From an uncultured Bacillota bacterium (lineage in GTDB: Bacteria > Bacillota > UBA994 > UBA5500), in NCBI GenBank assembly GCA_937874815.1, contig CALNBW010000457.1, positions 1 through 12,219 of the forward strand: a stretch of 12,219 nt of DNA, read 5' to 3'. The notes below the pieces were generated by a model. That model had not been told where the DNA came from. It was given only the letters and a program-made list of their open reading frames with translations, and made no database searches. The translations under genes and the position numbers were made by a program. Below, in pieces: positions 1 to 7,080 of the stretch (its first letter is position 1; the number at the start of each line of letters is the position of its first letter).

Positions 1-108
1 GTGCGGCAACTATATCGGAGATATAGTGAGAGCACATGGCGATGGCTAAGCACCTTCCTACAGCACTAGGCCATACGCGCGCGGGCAGGAACACGACCTT
101 TAGGACGG

Positions 109-1500
109 TTAGGGCAGCTGGTAGGTGCGCCACGGCAAATTGTCGATGCGCACGTTGCCTTGGCTAGATACGCAACCGATGAAAACACGGTCGGCCCCAG
201 CCCAATAGGCAGCGGGGATGGTCGCGGTTAAGGTTCGCTCTTCCGAGGTAACGGCAATATCGGTCAGCGGCAGCTTCTGCCCCTCCCGGTATAGGGTGCA
301 GGTCAGCTTACCCTGTTGCCAGCTAATAACCAGACGCGACTGCTCGTCGCCCTGTTGGTAGAAAAACATGTCAAAGCTATAGCCCACGCTTTTGCTAATC
401 TTACCGCGCGCTCGTAGTGACAACTGCAGGTCATTGTTGACCGTCACCAAACCGCTGAGCGAAACCAAGTCGGCACTGCCCCGCACCTTATGCAGCAGCA
501 GATCTCCCACCGGGTTTAGCGTCAGCAGATATTCATCTAGATCGGGCTCTGCCTCCGGGGCCCGCTGTATTTGACTATCTGGGTAAGTGGCAAACAACTC
601 GTTTCTACGACAGAACGCCAGTAAAGTAAACTCCATCACCCGCATCTGCGTCTTATATTCCCGCACAGCTTGCTTTTTGAGGTTGATTTCTGCCTGGCTT
701 AACTCTAGGACTTCCCATGCAGCACCCCGCTCTGTCAACTTGCGTGGCGGGGCCAAATAGGCTCTACCATAGAGCGGCAGCACCAAGGGCCAAGCTCCCC
801 GATGCACGAGATAAAGATATTCCTTAGCGTTGGTGCCCAACTCAGTGAGCACATACTTAGTAAAGCAGTAAGTTGCCCAATGATCTGAATGGCTATCATT
901 GGGGTGGGGGTAGTAAATGAAATCCGGGTCATACTCGCTGATTAGCTGGCGCAGGTCGTTGACCACATTAATGCCGGTGTAGCTCGCTGCTTCTGTATAG
1001 GCATTCAGGTAGGGACTCTTGTCTGCCTTGGTATAGCGACTGGTATAAGGATCGCTCCAATGGCGAGGCGTCCACAAGCTATAAAGGCCGGCGTCAGGAT
1101 AACCCAGGAAAAAAATATCTTCGCTACTTACGCCTAGCAGTGCTAATGCCTGTTGAGTTTCCTTTTGGCGCTGATAGCCAAGATTAATGAAATCGCTTCT
1201 GGTGGAGGGCTTCGGTAAGTAGTTTTCCTTGGCAGCCCGGGGGAAACCATCGCCGTTAGTCATGACCACAATTTTGGGCTGGATACCTTGACTAACCAGA
1301 CGCCCGACCAGGGCACCGGCTCCCAAGGTTTCGTCATCGCAGTGGGGCGCAATGATCATGACTCTCTGCCCTGGCTTTGGCTCGTCCATTGCGCCTAAGT
1401 GCTTAACCTGCCAGTTGGCAGAACGATACTGCAGGCCGGAGATGACCAGGAGGAGGACAAAGAGACCCAACAGTACTTGCTTGGCCCGAAATTTGCGCAA
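109..1500 (-). CDS. Membrane-anchored PIG-L/LmbE-family deacetylase
   Basis: Probable zinc-dependent N-deacetylase of the PIG-L/LmbE superfamily, whose members deacetylate GlcNAc-type sugar conjugates; the substrate here is unknown. Numbering from the TTG at 1500 (463 residues), a hydrophobic segment at about 8-22 follows a basic N-terminus, suggesting a membrane anchor with the enzyme outside the cell. The family motif appears as PHCDDE (52-57) and the second metal motif as HSDH (204-207); His53, Asp56 and His207 match the usual zinc ligands and Asp55 the usual catalytic base. The region from about 290 to the end is extra to the catalytic domain and looks beta-rich, with no family I recognise. 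The reading frame opens further upstream at GTG 1524, but that extension encodes the purine-rich ribosome binding site (GGAGG at 1508-1512, 7 bases before TTG), so I prefer TTG. The gene lies after the terminator of the M20 gene. A promoter in 1525-1560 is plausible but not clear. Confidence 0.88.
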   Translation of the reverse strand: MRKFRAKQVLLGLFVLLLVISGLQYRSANWQVKHLGAMDEPKPGQRVMIIAPHCDDETLGAGALVGRLVSQGIQPKIVVMTNGDGFPRAAKENYLPKPSTRSDFINLGYQRQKETQQALALLGVSSEDIFFLGYPDAGLYSLWTPRHWSDPYTSRYTKADKSPYLNAYTEAASYTGINVVNDLRQLISEYDPDFIYYPHPNDSHSDHWATYCFTKYVLTELGTNAKEYLYLVHRGAWPLVLPLYGRAYLAPPRKLTERGAAWEVLELSQAEINLKKQAVREYKTQMRVMEFTLLAFCRRNELFATYPDSQIQRAPEAEPDLDEYLLTLNPVGDLLLHKVRGSADLVSLSGLVTVNNDLQLSLRARGKISKSVGYSFDMFFYQQGDEQSRLVISWQQGKLTCTLYREGQKLPLTDIAVTSEERTLTATIPAAYWAGADRVFIGCVSSQGNVRIDNLPWRTYQLP

Positions 1501-1507
1501 TCTCCCC

Positions 1508-1512
1508 CCTCC
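1508..1512 (-). promoter_or_regulatory. Ribosome binding site selecting the TTG start of the PIG-L gene
   Basis: On the minus strand this reads GGAGG inside a longer G-rich run (AGGGAGGGGGG, 1504-1514) and stands 7 bases before TTG 1500. Starting at the more upstream GTG codons would translate the binding site itself as a Gly/Lys-rich stretch, which is unlikely. Confidence 0.6.
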
Positions 1513-1560
1513 CTTCCCCACCACTATATGACGATTTATAGGTATGAATGCAAGATGCAG

Positions 1561-1597
1561 AAAAGGCCGTTCCCGTAACTTCTGGAACGGCCGTTTT
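1561..1597 (-). terminator. Rho-independent terminator after the M20 gene
   Basis: A perfect 9-bp stem, GGCCGTTCC at 1565-1573 and its complement at 1584-1592, has a 10-base loop. On the minus strand it is followed by TTTT (complement of 1561-1564). It starts just after the M20 stop codon at 1600. T residues on the other side (1594-1597) could let it work in both directions. It separates the five-gene block from the PIG-L gene. Confidence 0.85.
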
Positions 1598-1599
1598 CG

Positions 1600-2766
1600 C
1601 TATTGCTTCAGGAAGTCAAGCGCAGCTTCGGCCATAACAGCCATGCCAATGGGGATGGCGTCTTCGTCAAAGTTGAAGTATGGATGATGTCCTGGGTAAA
1701 CGCAATCCTTGGCTGGGTTGCCCGCTCCTAGGCGCAAGAAGATCCCGGGTGCTTTTTCAGCGAAGTAGCTGAAGTCCTCCCCGCCCATGGAGGGGTTAGC
1801 AGTACGCACTACGTTTTCAGCGCCAAGTAGCCGCTGGGCGGTAGCCTCAGCCAGATCGGCCATAACCGGATCGTTCATTACAGACGGATAGCCCTTGTCA
1901 TAGACAAAATTGTACTTGCAGCGGAAGGTATCGCAGACGCCCTTGATGATGCGCTCAATCCGCTCCGGCATACTAGCGCGCACTTCCGGATCGAGGGTAC
2001 GCACAGTACCAGTGAGCACTACCTGATGGGCGATAACGTTATTACGGTAGCCACCGTTAATGGTGCCAACGGTGACCACTGCCGAGCCCAGCGGATCTAT
2101 CTCCCGGCTAACGATCGTCTGTAAAGCAACAATTAAGTGCCCTGCCGCTACAATTGTATCGACAGAACTGTGGGGGTGAGCGCCATGACCACCTTTGCCT
2201 TCGAGAGTGATGGTAATGGAATCGGTGCCAGCGTGACTCGGGCCAGCTTTGAGGCCAATCTGGCCAGTTGGCAGGTTGACGCCGACATGCATTCCGATTA
2301 CACCGTCCACATGGGGGTTCTCCATGGCACCGGCCTTAATCATGGGCAAAGCGCCACCAGGCCCTTCTTCTGCTGGTTGGAAGAAGAATTTCACGTTACC
2401 CGCCAACTCGTCTTTCACTTCAGAAAGCAATTTGGCCACACCCATCAAAATTGCGGTATGACCATCGTGCCCACAGGCATGCATTTTTCCGGGATTCACT
2501 GATTTATAGGGGACGTCGTTTTGCTGAGGGATGCTGAGGGCATCCATATCGGCGCGCAAAGCAACAGTGCGGCCGGGTTTAGCCCCGCGTAACAGGCCGA
2601 CCACAGCAGTATTGGCCATGCGAGTAACTTCAATGCCCAGGCTCTCCAAATACTCAGCCACTATACCGGAGGTACGTACTTCCTCGAAGCCAAGCTCCGG
2701 ATGCTGATGAAAGTCGCGGCGATAGGCAACAAACTCATCTTTTAGTTGTGTCGCTCTTGCTAACAT
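1600..2766 (-). CDS. M20-family amidohydrolase (N-acyl-amino acid / IAA-amino acid hydrolase type)
   Basis: Cytoplasmic metal-dependent amidohydrolase of the M20D group (HipO/YxeP/AmaA-like), which cleaves N-acyl or similar conjugates from amino acids. The length, 388 residues, is typical. The metal-site motifs are present: MHACGHDGH (95-103, with Cys98 and His100), PAEEGPGG (131-138, Glu133/Glu134), His160 in GMHVG, the GGHGAHPH segment (192-199) of the lid domain, MGGEDFSYF (327-335), and the C-terminal GHHPYF with His360. No signal peptide is seen. The ATG at 2766 is preceded by AGAAGGAGG about 10 bases upstream. It is the last gene before the terminator at 1561-1597 and follows two DMT transporters, which suggests that freed amino acids or acyl groups, or their precursors, cross the membrane through those carriers (inference). 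The exact substrate cannot be read from sequence; N-acetyl, N-hippuryl and auxin-like conjugates are all known in this family. Confidence 0.93.
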   Translation of the reverse strand: MLARATQLKDEFVAYRRDFHQHPELGFEEVRTSGIVAEYLESLGIEVTRMANTAVVGLLRGAKPGRTVALRADMDALSIPQQNDVPYKSVNPGKMHACGHDGHTAILMGVAKLLSEVKDELAGNVKFFFQPAEEGPGGALPMIKAGAMENPHVDGVIGMHVGVNLPTGQIGLKAGPSHAGTDSITITLEGKGGHGAHPHSSVDTIVAAGHLIVALQTIVSREIDPLGSAVVTVGTINGGYRNNVIAHQVVLTGTVRTLDPEVRASMPERIERIIKGVCDTFRCKYNFVYDKGYPSVMNDPVMADLAEATAQRLLGAENVVRTANPSMGGEDFSYFAEKAPGIFLRLGAGNPAKDCVYPGHHPYFNFDEDAIPIGMAVMAEAALDFLKQ

Positions 2767-2863
2767 ATGCTGATTGCCTCCTTCTAAGATAAATTTAGAC
2801 GCGCTATCATCATTTCGACGCCCGAAGCGTCCCTCCTGCTAGCGCTTGCTAAGGGATTAAGGA

Positions 2864-3706
2864 TTACTGAAAGAAGCTGACCAAACCGAACGCTACTATT
2901 GCCAGGGTGATCCCCAGCCAACTCCAAAGAGACAAGCGCTCGCCAAAGAAGATGCGCCCGCCAATGGCGCGCAATGCCACCGCTGAAGTGGAAAGAGCAG
3001 CCACTAGCCCAGCTGGGCCACCGTGCAAAGCGTGAGCAAAGAAGATCATGCCAGTAGCTGAAATGGCACCATCGACTGCGCCTAGATAAAAGGGACGCTG
3101 CCCGCGATCCTGGCGGCGACGCAAGAACCACAGCGCCGTAAATACAAAGCTGAATAAATAGGACCAGACCAAGCCGGAGATGCCATCGTTTTGCAAGGTT
3201 GTTGCTTTGTCCAAGATTAGGGTCTCGCCACTGGAGCCAATGGCACCCAACAAGGCCAACCCAAACCAAACCCAGGTACTAACTTTGGCCTTTTGCCCTT
3301 GGCGATGCTGCACCAAGATCATGCCAGCTGTGGCCACGCCTACTGCAGTCCACTGCCAGGAGTTAAGCCTTTCAGCAAAAAGCAGCCAGGCCAAGAGGGG
3401 CGTGATAATGGAGTGGCTACCGGCCACTGCCGCCACCTTGCCAACCGGGCCTCCGCGCAATGCTAGTAAGATGCTGATACAGTTGAGCATAGAGAACAAT
3501 GACAGGGCTAGACCACTGAGGACTAAGGGCAGGCTGGGCGCCGGCAGCGAACGGCCCTGCTTTAGCAGCAGCACCACCAGGCCGGCCAAAAAAGTGCCGG
3601 GTAAGAGACGGTCTGCCGGGGTTTCTTCCCGCATGGCTACTTTATTTACCATACTCGAGGCAGCAAATAGGACTGCGGCGATGAAGGTACTCAAAATCCA
3701 GAGCAC
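2864..3706 (-). CDS. EamA-family DMT transporter (downstream member of the pair)
   Basis: Inner-membrane carrier of the drug/metabolite transporter superfamily, with 280 residues and about ten predicted membrane segments arranged as two EamA repeats (roughly 1-133 and 146-280). Members export amino acids, purines or other small metabolites; the substrate here is not determinable. Motifs shared with the neighbouring paralogue include AGSHSIIT (95-102) and GAIGSSGET (154-162). The repeat ends resemble family patterns such as FAERL (110-114) and FGERL (254-258). The start is GTG 3706, preceded by GGGGAGGTG at suitable spacing; no nearby ATG is better placed. It begins 58 bases after the stop of the other DMT gene and lies 97 bases before the M20 gene, consistent with co-transcription. 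A long overlapping frame at 2784-3269 is a shadow. Confidence 0.9.
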   Translation of the reverse strand: MLWILSTFIAAVLFAASSMVNKVAMREETPADRLLPGTFLAGLVVLLLKQGRSLPAPSLPLVLSGLALSLFSMLNCISILLALRGGPVGKVAAVAGSHSIITPLLAWLLFAERLNSWQWTAVGVATAGMILVQHRQGQKAKVSTWVWFGLALLGAIGSSGETLILDKATTLQNDGISGLVWSYLFSFVFTALWFLRRRQDRGQRPFYLGAVDGAISATGMIFFAHALHGGPAGLVAALSTSAVALRAIGGRIFFGERLSLWSWLGITLAIVAFGLVSFFQ

Positions 3707-3764
3707 AAGACAACACCTCCCCGCTGCTTAACATGCCCTTTGGGGGAGTCGGGCATTAGCGAAG

Positions 3765-4634
3765 CTAAAGCTGCACTAGTACGAAAGAGGTGGCCAGTAT
3801 GGCAAAGCCGAGCCACTGGCGTGGCTCGGCTCGATCCCCAAAAAAGCAAATACCGCCCAGGGCGCGGAACATTACGGCGGCAGTGGCGACAGTAGCAACT
3901 AAGGAAGCGGGGCCGAGCGAAAGGGCAACACCGAAAGTAAGCATACCGAGGCCGGTGAGCAATCCATCCATCACTCCGAACAGCGATGATGAGAAGCGTA
4001 AGCGCACCACATAAAATGCCACGAGTGCATGACAGGCCAAACTGGCAAAGAAGTATTCCCAGATGAGTGAATGTTGGGCTCCGGCACTCAAGTTGGTAGC
4101 ATACTTTAGGGCAATCGTCTCGCCGCTGGAGCCGATGGCGGCCAGCAGCGCCAACCAAAACCAGCGATAGGGGTTTTTCCTGGGAGGGCAGTCGTTGTTA
4201 TCCATCTGCTTTTCATTGGCACCAAACACTAGGATTAGCCCTAAGAAGGCACCTAGAATGGCACACCATTGACCCACCTGCAGTTGTTCGCTGAACAGAA
4301 TTTGGGCGGTGGCGGCAGTGATTACGCAGTGGCTGCCGGCAACGATAGAGACCATCCCCACCTTGCCACAGCGCAAGGCCATCAGTAAGGCGACCGCATT
4401 GAGCAGAGAAAAGACAGCCAAAACCGTGCCGCTAATAATATGCTCCGCCTGCCACAGCTCGGAAAGGCTGGGTTGTCGCCAGGCTACCACTATAAAGCCA
4501 GCCGTATAGGTAGCCGGCAAGATTTCCAGTGTACGAAATTCCCAGTTAACGGCTAGCTTATCCACCAAGCTGGCAGCCGCCCATAATAAAGCAGAGAGTA
4601 AGGCCATCAGCACCCACACCGGATCCACCCCCAT
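3765..4634 (-). CDS. EamA-family DMT transporter (upstream member of the pair)
   Basis: Second DMT-superfamily membrane carrier, with 289 residues and about ten hydrophobic segments in two EamA repeats. A short polar linker with an acidic/basic run lies between the halves (about 138-156). It is clearly paralogous to the next gene: AGSHCVIT (99-106), AAIGSSGET (165-173) and DGLLTGLGM (223-231) align with corresponding positions there. The two probably arose by tandem duplication. They could act as separate transporters of related solutes or, less likely for ten-segment proteins, as partners. The ATG at 4634 lacks a clear Shine-Dalgarno sequence. GTG codons at positions 6 and 8, lying after a G-rich stretch, are alternatives that would shorten the protein by a few residues. 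The gene starts 35 bases after the VOC gene's stop, so translation may depend partly on the upstream gene. Confidence 0.9.
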   Translation of the reverse strand: MGVDPVWVLMALLSALLWAAASLVDKLAVNWEFRTLEILPATYTAGFIVVAWRQPSLSELWQAEHIISGTVLAVFSLLNAVALLMALRCGKVGMVSIVAGSHCVITAATAQILFSEQLQVGQWCAILGAFLGLILVFGANEKQMDNNDCPPRKNPYRWFWLALLAAIGSSGETIALKYATNLSAGAQHSLIWEYFFASLACHALVAFYVVRLRFSSSLFGVMDGLLTGLGMLTFGVALSLGPASLVATVATAAVMFRALGGICFFGDRAEPRQWLGFAILATSFVLVQL

Positions 4635-4669
4635 GTGTAATGCCTATGCTACTCTCTGCTCGGACTTGC

Positions 4670-5050
4670 CTAAACGCGCTGGACTAGTTCAATGCGCTCG
4701 CCGTCTGGCCCGTAGAAAAAGGCGATCTGGCGACCATCTAGCACTGTTTGCACCCCGGGTTGCTCGAGGACGACACCGTGCTGCGCCAACCTGTCAATTG
4801 CCTGGGAAATATCTTCGACATACCAAGCAAAATGGTCATAACGCCCTCGCTCCGGTCTCTCGCGACGGCTAACGTCGGTGTAATGCAGCAGTTCCAAAAC
4901 GGGAGCATCTGCCCCCATGAAGGCAATCTGCAGGCCGCGGCCCGTGTCCGGGTGGCGCTCCCAGCACTTCAGCCCCAGCGCTTCCTCGTAAAAGCGAACA
5001 GAACGGTCTAAATCAGTGACAACTAAACCAACATGGCTAAACGATATCAT
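4670..5050 (-). CDS. VOC-family (glyoxalase/dioxygenase fold) metalloprotein
   Basis: Small cytoplasmic protein of the vicinal-oxygen-chelate superfamily, 126 residues, one two-module glyoxalase-like domain. It opens with the typical pattern SFSHVGLVVTDLDRSVRFYEE. His6, Glu53 (in VLELLH), His73 (in YDHFAWYV) and Glu121 (in ERIELVQ) occupy the four metal-ligand positions of glyoxalase I-type proteins, so a metal-dependent enzyme is likely rather than a binding-only homologue. Candidates are lactoylglutathione lyase-like, methylmalonyl-CoA epimerase-like or thiol-transferase activities; the length favours a glyoxalase-like protein over a ring-cleaving dioxygenase. The ATG at 5050 follows GGGGAGGAG at good spacing. 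It lies between the rRNA methyltransferase and the DMT pair on the same strand, but nothing in the sequence ties it functionally to either. Confidence 0.87.
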   Translation of the reverse strand: MISFSHVGLVVTDLDRSVRFYEEALGLKCWERHPDTGRGLQIAFMGADAPVLELLHYTDVSRRERPERGRYDHFAWYVEDISQAIDRLAQHGVVLEQPGVQTVLDGRQIAFFYGPDGERIELVQRV

Positions 5051-5086
5051 TGCGTTCTCCTCCCCTTTGTCAAATTTTTGCAGGCC

Positions 5087-5109
5087 AAAACTCCGTCCCC
5101 CTGTCCTGC
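5087..5109 (-). repeat. Dispersed REP-like repeat, copy A
   Basis: Read on the minus strand, this 23-base stretch begins GCAGGACAGGGGGACGGAG and ends in TTTT. It matches 12167-12188 (plus strand) except for one extra G. It starts in the last codons/stop of the rsmF-like gene (stop 5109-5111) and fills part of the 58-base gap before the VOC gene. Unlike copy B it lacks the following GTCCC, so the hairpin arm is missing and this copy looks truncated or decayed. Confidence 0.6.
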
Positions 5110-6473
5110 TAGCGGCGCAGGCCCTTGGGGTAATGATTCTTCAGGACGCCGTCTGTCACCTTCCCCCAGCCGAGGGGGAAGCCATCGACGCAGACCAGGG
5201 CCCAGCCATTGGGTAAATCTGTGGCTAGGGTGTGCCCGGCGAGGTAGGCGGCTGCCTCAGGCGAAGTGGCACTGAGCCGCAGGCAGCGCTGCGCTTGCTC
5301 GGGCCGCAATGCTAGCGCGAAGGAATGGCTGGGGATGAAGCGGCCCTTGCGCACTTCGCCTAGATGCCAGCCGGGGCGCACTACGCGCAAGCCTTGCAGC
5401 TGGGGCATGTCTGGCACCACCCGATAAACATGGTTACCAAAGCGCAGATAGGGCCCCGCTGGTAAGGCGGTCAAGGTCTCTGCCGCGAAATCCTGCAATT
5501 CTTGATCAGCAACCCCGTAGACTCCGGTTTCTAGTGGAGGCTGGTGAGCAACTCGGGCCCCGCCTTTGCGCAGGCAGGCCAGAAAATGGCCTTCGCCGCG
5601 CAGGCGATGGGGCCATAGGCGCGCCGTCAGGCGCAACGGATCGGCTTCATCTGCGTGAAAGCCTGGCTGCCAGCTCGGGTGCAACAGAGCCGATACTATT
5701 TCCAAATCGGGATACCTAGTCAGTAGCCAGCGCACGGTGGCTTCATTCTCTTCCGGCGAAAAGGTGCAGGTGGAGTAAACCAAGCGGCCACCGGGGGCCA
5801 GCATTTGATAGGCTGCTTGAACAACTTCAATCTGAGTAGCGGCGCAGGAACGCACTTGGCCCTCATTCCATTGCTCGCGCGCTACTTCATCTTTCCGAAA
5901 CATCCCCTCGCCCGAGCAAGGAGCATCGACTACGATGCAATCGAACCAAGGGCCAAAACGAGCGGCTAGTTCCACAGGCTGGGCAGAAGTGATGATCATA
6001 TTCTTACTGCCCCAACGCTCTAGGTTTTCTGCCAGCGCCTTGACCCGGGTGGGGTGAACCTCATTAGCTACCAACAGCCCTGCGTCTTGCATGAGGGCCG
6101 ACAAATGCGTCGCTTTCCCTCCTGGGGCAGCGCATAAGTCTAGCACACGCTCTCCCGGTTGCGGCGCAGCTAATTCACCTACAGCCATCGCACTTGGGTC
6201 CTGCAGATAATAGGCCCCAGCGGCATGCCACGCATGCTTCCCTGGCTGGTCTGCGGCATCATAGTAAAAGCCACTGGGGCACCAGGGAATAGAAACTAGT
6301 TGCCAAGGTACCCGGCGCTGTAATTCATCCGCATTAATCTTAAGCGTATTTACGCGCAACCCGAGGCTGCGCTCCCGCTCAAAAGCTGCCAGAAAAGAGG
6401 CATATTCATCGCCAAGCAACTGCTGCATCTTAGCCACAAAGGCTTCCGGCAAATCAACCACGTTCAGCCACAT
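5109..6473 (-). CDS. rsmF: RsmF/RsmB-NOP-type rRNA (cytosine-C5) methyltransferase
   Basis: S-adenosylmethionine-dependent RNA m5C methyltransferase, probably acting on 16S rRNA near the decoding centre as RsmF-type enzymes do. The 454 residues match Firmicutes homologues. The N-terminal substrate-binding part contains LGLRVNTLKI (37-46). The SAM site is DLCAAPGGKATHLSALM (112-128). NEVHPTRVKALAENL (137-151) is the next motif. The two active-site cysteines are in DAPCSGEGMF (Cys186) and YSTCTFSPEENE (Cys236), as expected for the m5C mechanism. The C-terminal region (about 335-454) resembles the RsmF PUA-like RNA-binding domain. The start is uncertain: the ATG at 6473 directly abuts AGAAGGG, which is too close for normal spacing, and GTG 6461 (codon 5, just before the conserved DLPEAF) is 12 bases away. 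It heads a possible five-gene transcription unit. Which cytosines it modifies (E. coli RsmF C1407; Thermus RsmF several sites) cannot be decided here. Confidence 0.9.
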   Translation of the reverse strand: MWLNVVDLPEAFVAKMQQLLGDEYASFLAAFERERSLGLRVNTLKINADELQRRVPWQLVSIPWCPSGFYYDAADQPGKHAWHAAGAYYLQDPSAMAVGELAAPQPGERVLDLCAAPGGKATHLSALMQDAGLLVANEVHPTRVKALAENLERWGSKNMIITSAQPVELAARFGPWFDCIVVDAPCSGEGMFRKDEVAREQWNEGQVRSCAATQIEVVQAAYQMLAPGGRLVYSTCTFSPEENEATVRWLLTRYPDLEIVSALLHPSWQPGFHADEADPLRLTARLWPHRLRGEGHFLACLRKGGARVAHQPPLETGVYGVADQELQDFAAETLTALPAGPYLRFGNHVYRVVPDMPQLQGLRVVRPGWHLGEVRKGRFIPSHSFALALRPEQAQRCLRLSATSPEAAAYLAGHTLATDLPNGWALVCVDGFPLGWGKVTDGVLKNHYPKGLRR

Positions 6474-6493
6474 CCCTTCTGCAGCTTGTAACT

Positions 6494-6499
6494 ATTATA
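6494..6499 (-). promoter_or_regulatory. Putative -10 element for the rsmF-like gene
   Basis: On the minus strand this is a perfect TATAAT, about 20 bases before the coding start and downstream of the GNAT terminator. The expected -35 region, 16-18 bases further up, is not a good match to TTGACA, and the TG two bases from an extended -10 position is only suggestive. A promoter here fits the gene order. Confidence 0.4.
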
Positions 6500-6527
6500 T
6501 CCATATTAGTAGCCCGCCACGGGCAGC

Positions 6528-6556
6528 AAAAGACTACCCAGCGCTTGTGGGTAGTC
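6528..6556 (-). terminator. Rho-independent terminator after the GNAT gene
   Basis: Perfect 9-bp stem: GACTACCCA at 6532-6540 pairs with 6548-6556 around a 7-base loop. On the minus strand it is followed by TTTT (complement of 6528-6531). It lies 23 bases beyond the GNAT stop codon and isolates that gene from the rsmF-like gene. Confidence 0.85.
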
Positions 6557-6579
6557 CGACACACAAATTAGGCTTACCT

Positions 6580-7059
6580 TTACTGCTTTAGCATCTCCAC
6601 GAAGACCAGCGTCTCTCCAAACACGGGCAGTTCTACTTCCCGCTGTGGCTCAAAGCCGTGGGAACGATAAAAGGCGATCGCGCCCTGATTGTTGCGCTCC
6701 ACAAAAACCCAAAGATTTTGGCCGGGCAACTGCTTAACCAGCTCAGCCTGTAATTTGCTGCCAACACCTTTTCGCTGATATTGGGGCAGAATATAGGTGC
6801 GGGTAATCTCATAACCGGAATGAGGCCGCGGCAGAGCCTGGGCAAACCCGATGATATGGCCTTGCTCCTCGGCCACCAGGAATACCGCCTCTTGTCGCTC
6901 AAGACTATGCGCCAAGCTTTCTTCACTATAGAATTCTACCAAAACCTGAGCACGGGTGTCTGGACGCATGGTATGCTCGTATGTGTCATGCCAGGTAACA
7001 TGGGCCACCTGTTGAATACCCAAAACGTCGTTATCTGTAGCTTTGCGTACCTGTATCAA
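6580..7059 (-). CDS. GNAT-family N-acetyltransferase
   Basis: Single-domain acetyl-CoA-dependent acetyltransferase, 159 residues from the TTG start at 7059. It opens with IQVRKATDNDVLGIQ, the usual beta1-alpha1 start of the fold. The acetyl-CoA binding motif A is at about 86-103, with the Q-R-K-G-V-G signature at 95-100. Motif B, NNQGAIAFYRSHGF, is at 123-136. The closest general type is the RimI-like/GNAT group with an N-terminal HxTWxxTY segment (20-27) seen in many Firmicutes and cyanobacterial proteins. The substrate may be a protein N-terminus, an amine metabolite or an antibiotic, and cannot be told. The frame is open upstream to another TTG at 7083, but the strong AGGAGGTG at 7065-7072 would then be translated as GGV, so 7059 is preferred. 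It is monocistronic, divergent from typA, with its own terminator. Confidence 0.88.
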   Translation of the reverse strand: MIQVRKATDNDVLGIQQVAHVTWHDTYEHTMRPDTRAQVLVEFYSEESLAHSLERQEAVFLVAEEQGHIIGFAQALPRPHSGYEITRTYILPQYQRKGVGSKLQAELVKQLPGQNLWVFVERNNQGAIAFYRSHGFEPQREVELPVFGETLVFVEMLKQ

Positions 7060-7064
7060 ACCGA

Positions 7065-7072
7065 CACCTCCT
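7065..7072 (-). promoter_or_regulatory. Ribosome binding site fixing the TTG start of the GNAT gene
   Basis: The minus strand reads AGGAGGTG, a full match to the anti-16S sequence, five bases before TTG 7059. It lies inside the longer open frame and decides between the two TTG candidates. Confidence 0.75.
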
Positions 7073-7080
7073 GTATCTAG

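Noticed and set aside
1..69. Plus-strand open frame of 22 codons at the window edge ending in TAG, plus a small hairpin CTATATC-GGA-GATATAG at 10-26
   Set aside because: It could be the 3' end of a gene entering from the left, but 22 codons give no family signal, and the hairpin has no T run. Sequence left of the window would decide.
2784..3269. 161-codon minus-strand frame overlapping the downstream DMT gene
   Set aside because: It overlaps a clear EamA gene in another frame and its translation is Trp/Arg/Ser-rich without a family pattern; only its last few codons are considered, as a possible leader peptide.
3691..4158. 155-codon minus-strand frame inside the upstream DMT gene
   Set aside because: Shadow frame with a Cys/Arg-rich composition, fully within or overlapping real coding sequence.
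5071..5077. TTTGACA on the minus strand before the VOC gene
   Set aside because: The only hexamer at the right distance (ATGATA) is at the VOC start codon itself, which would leave no leader with the clear ribosome binding site.
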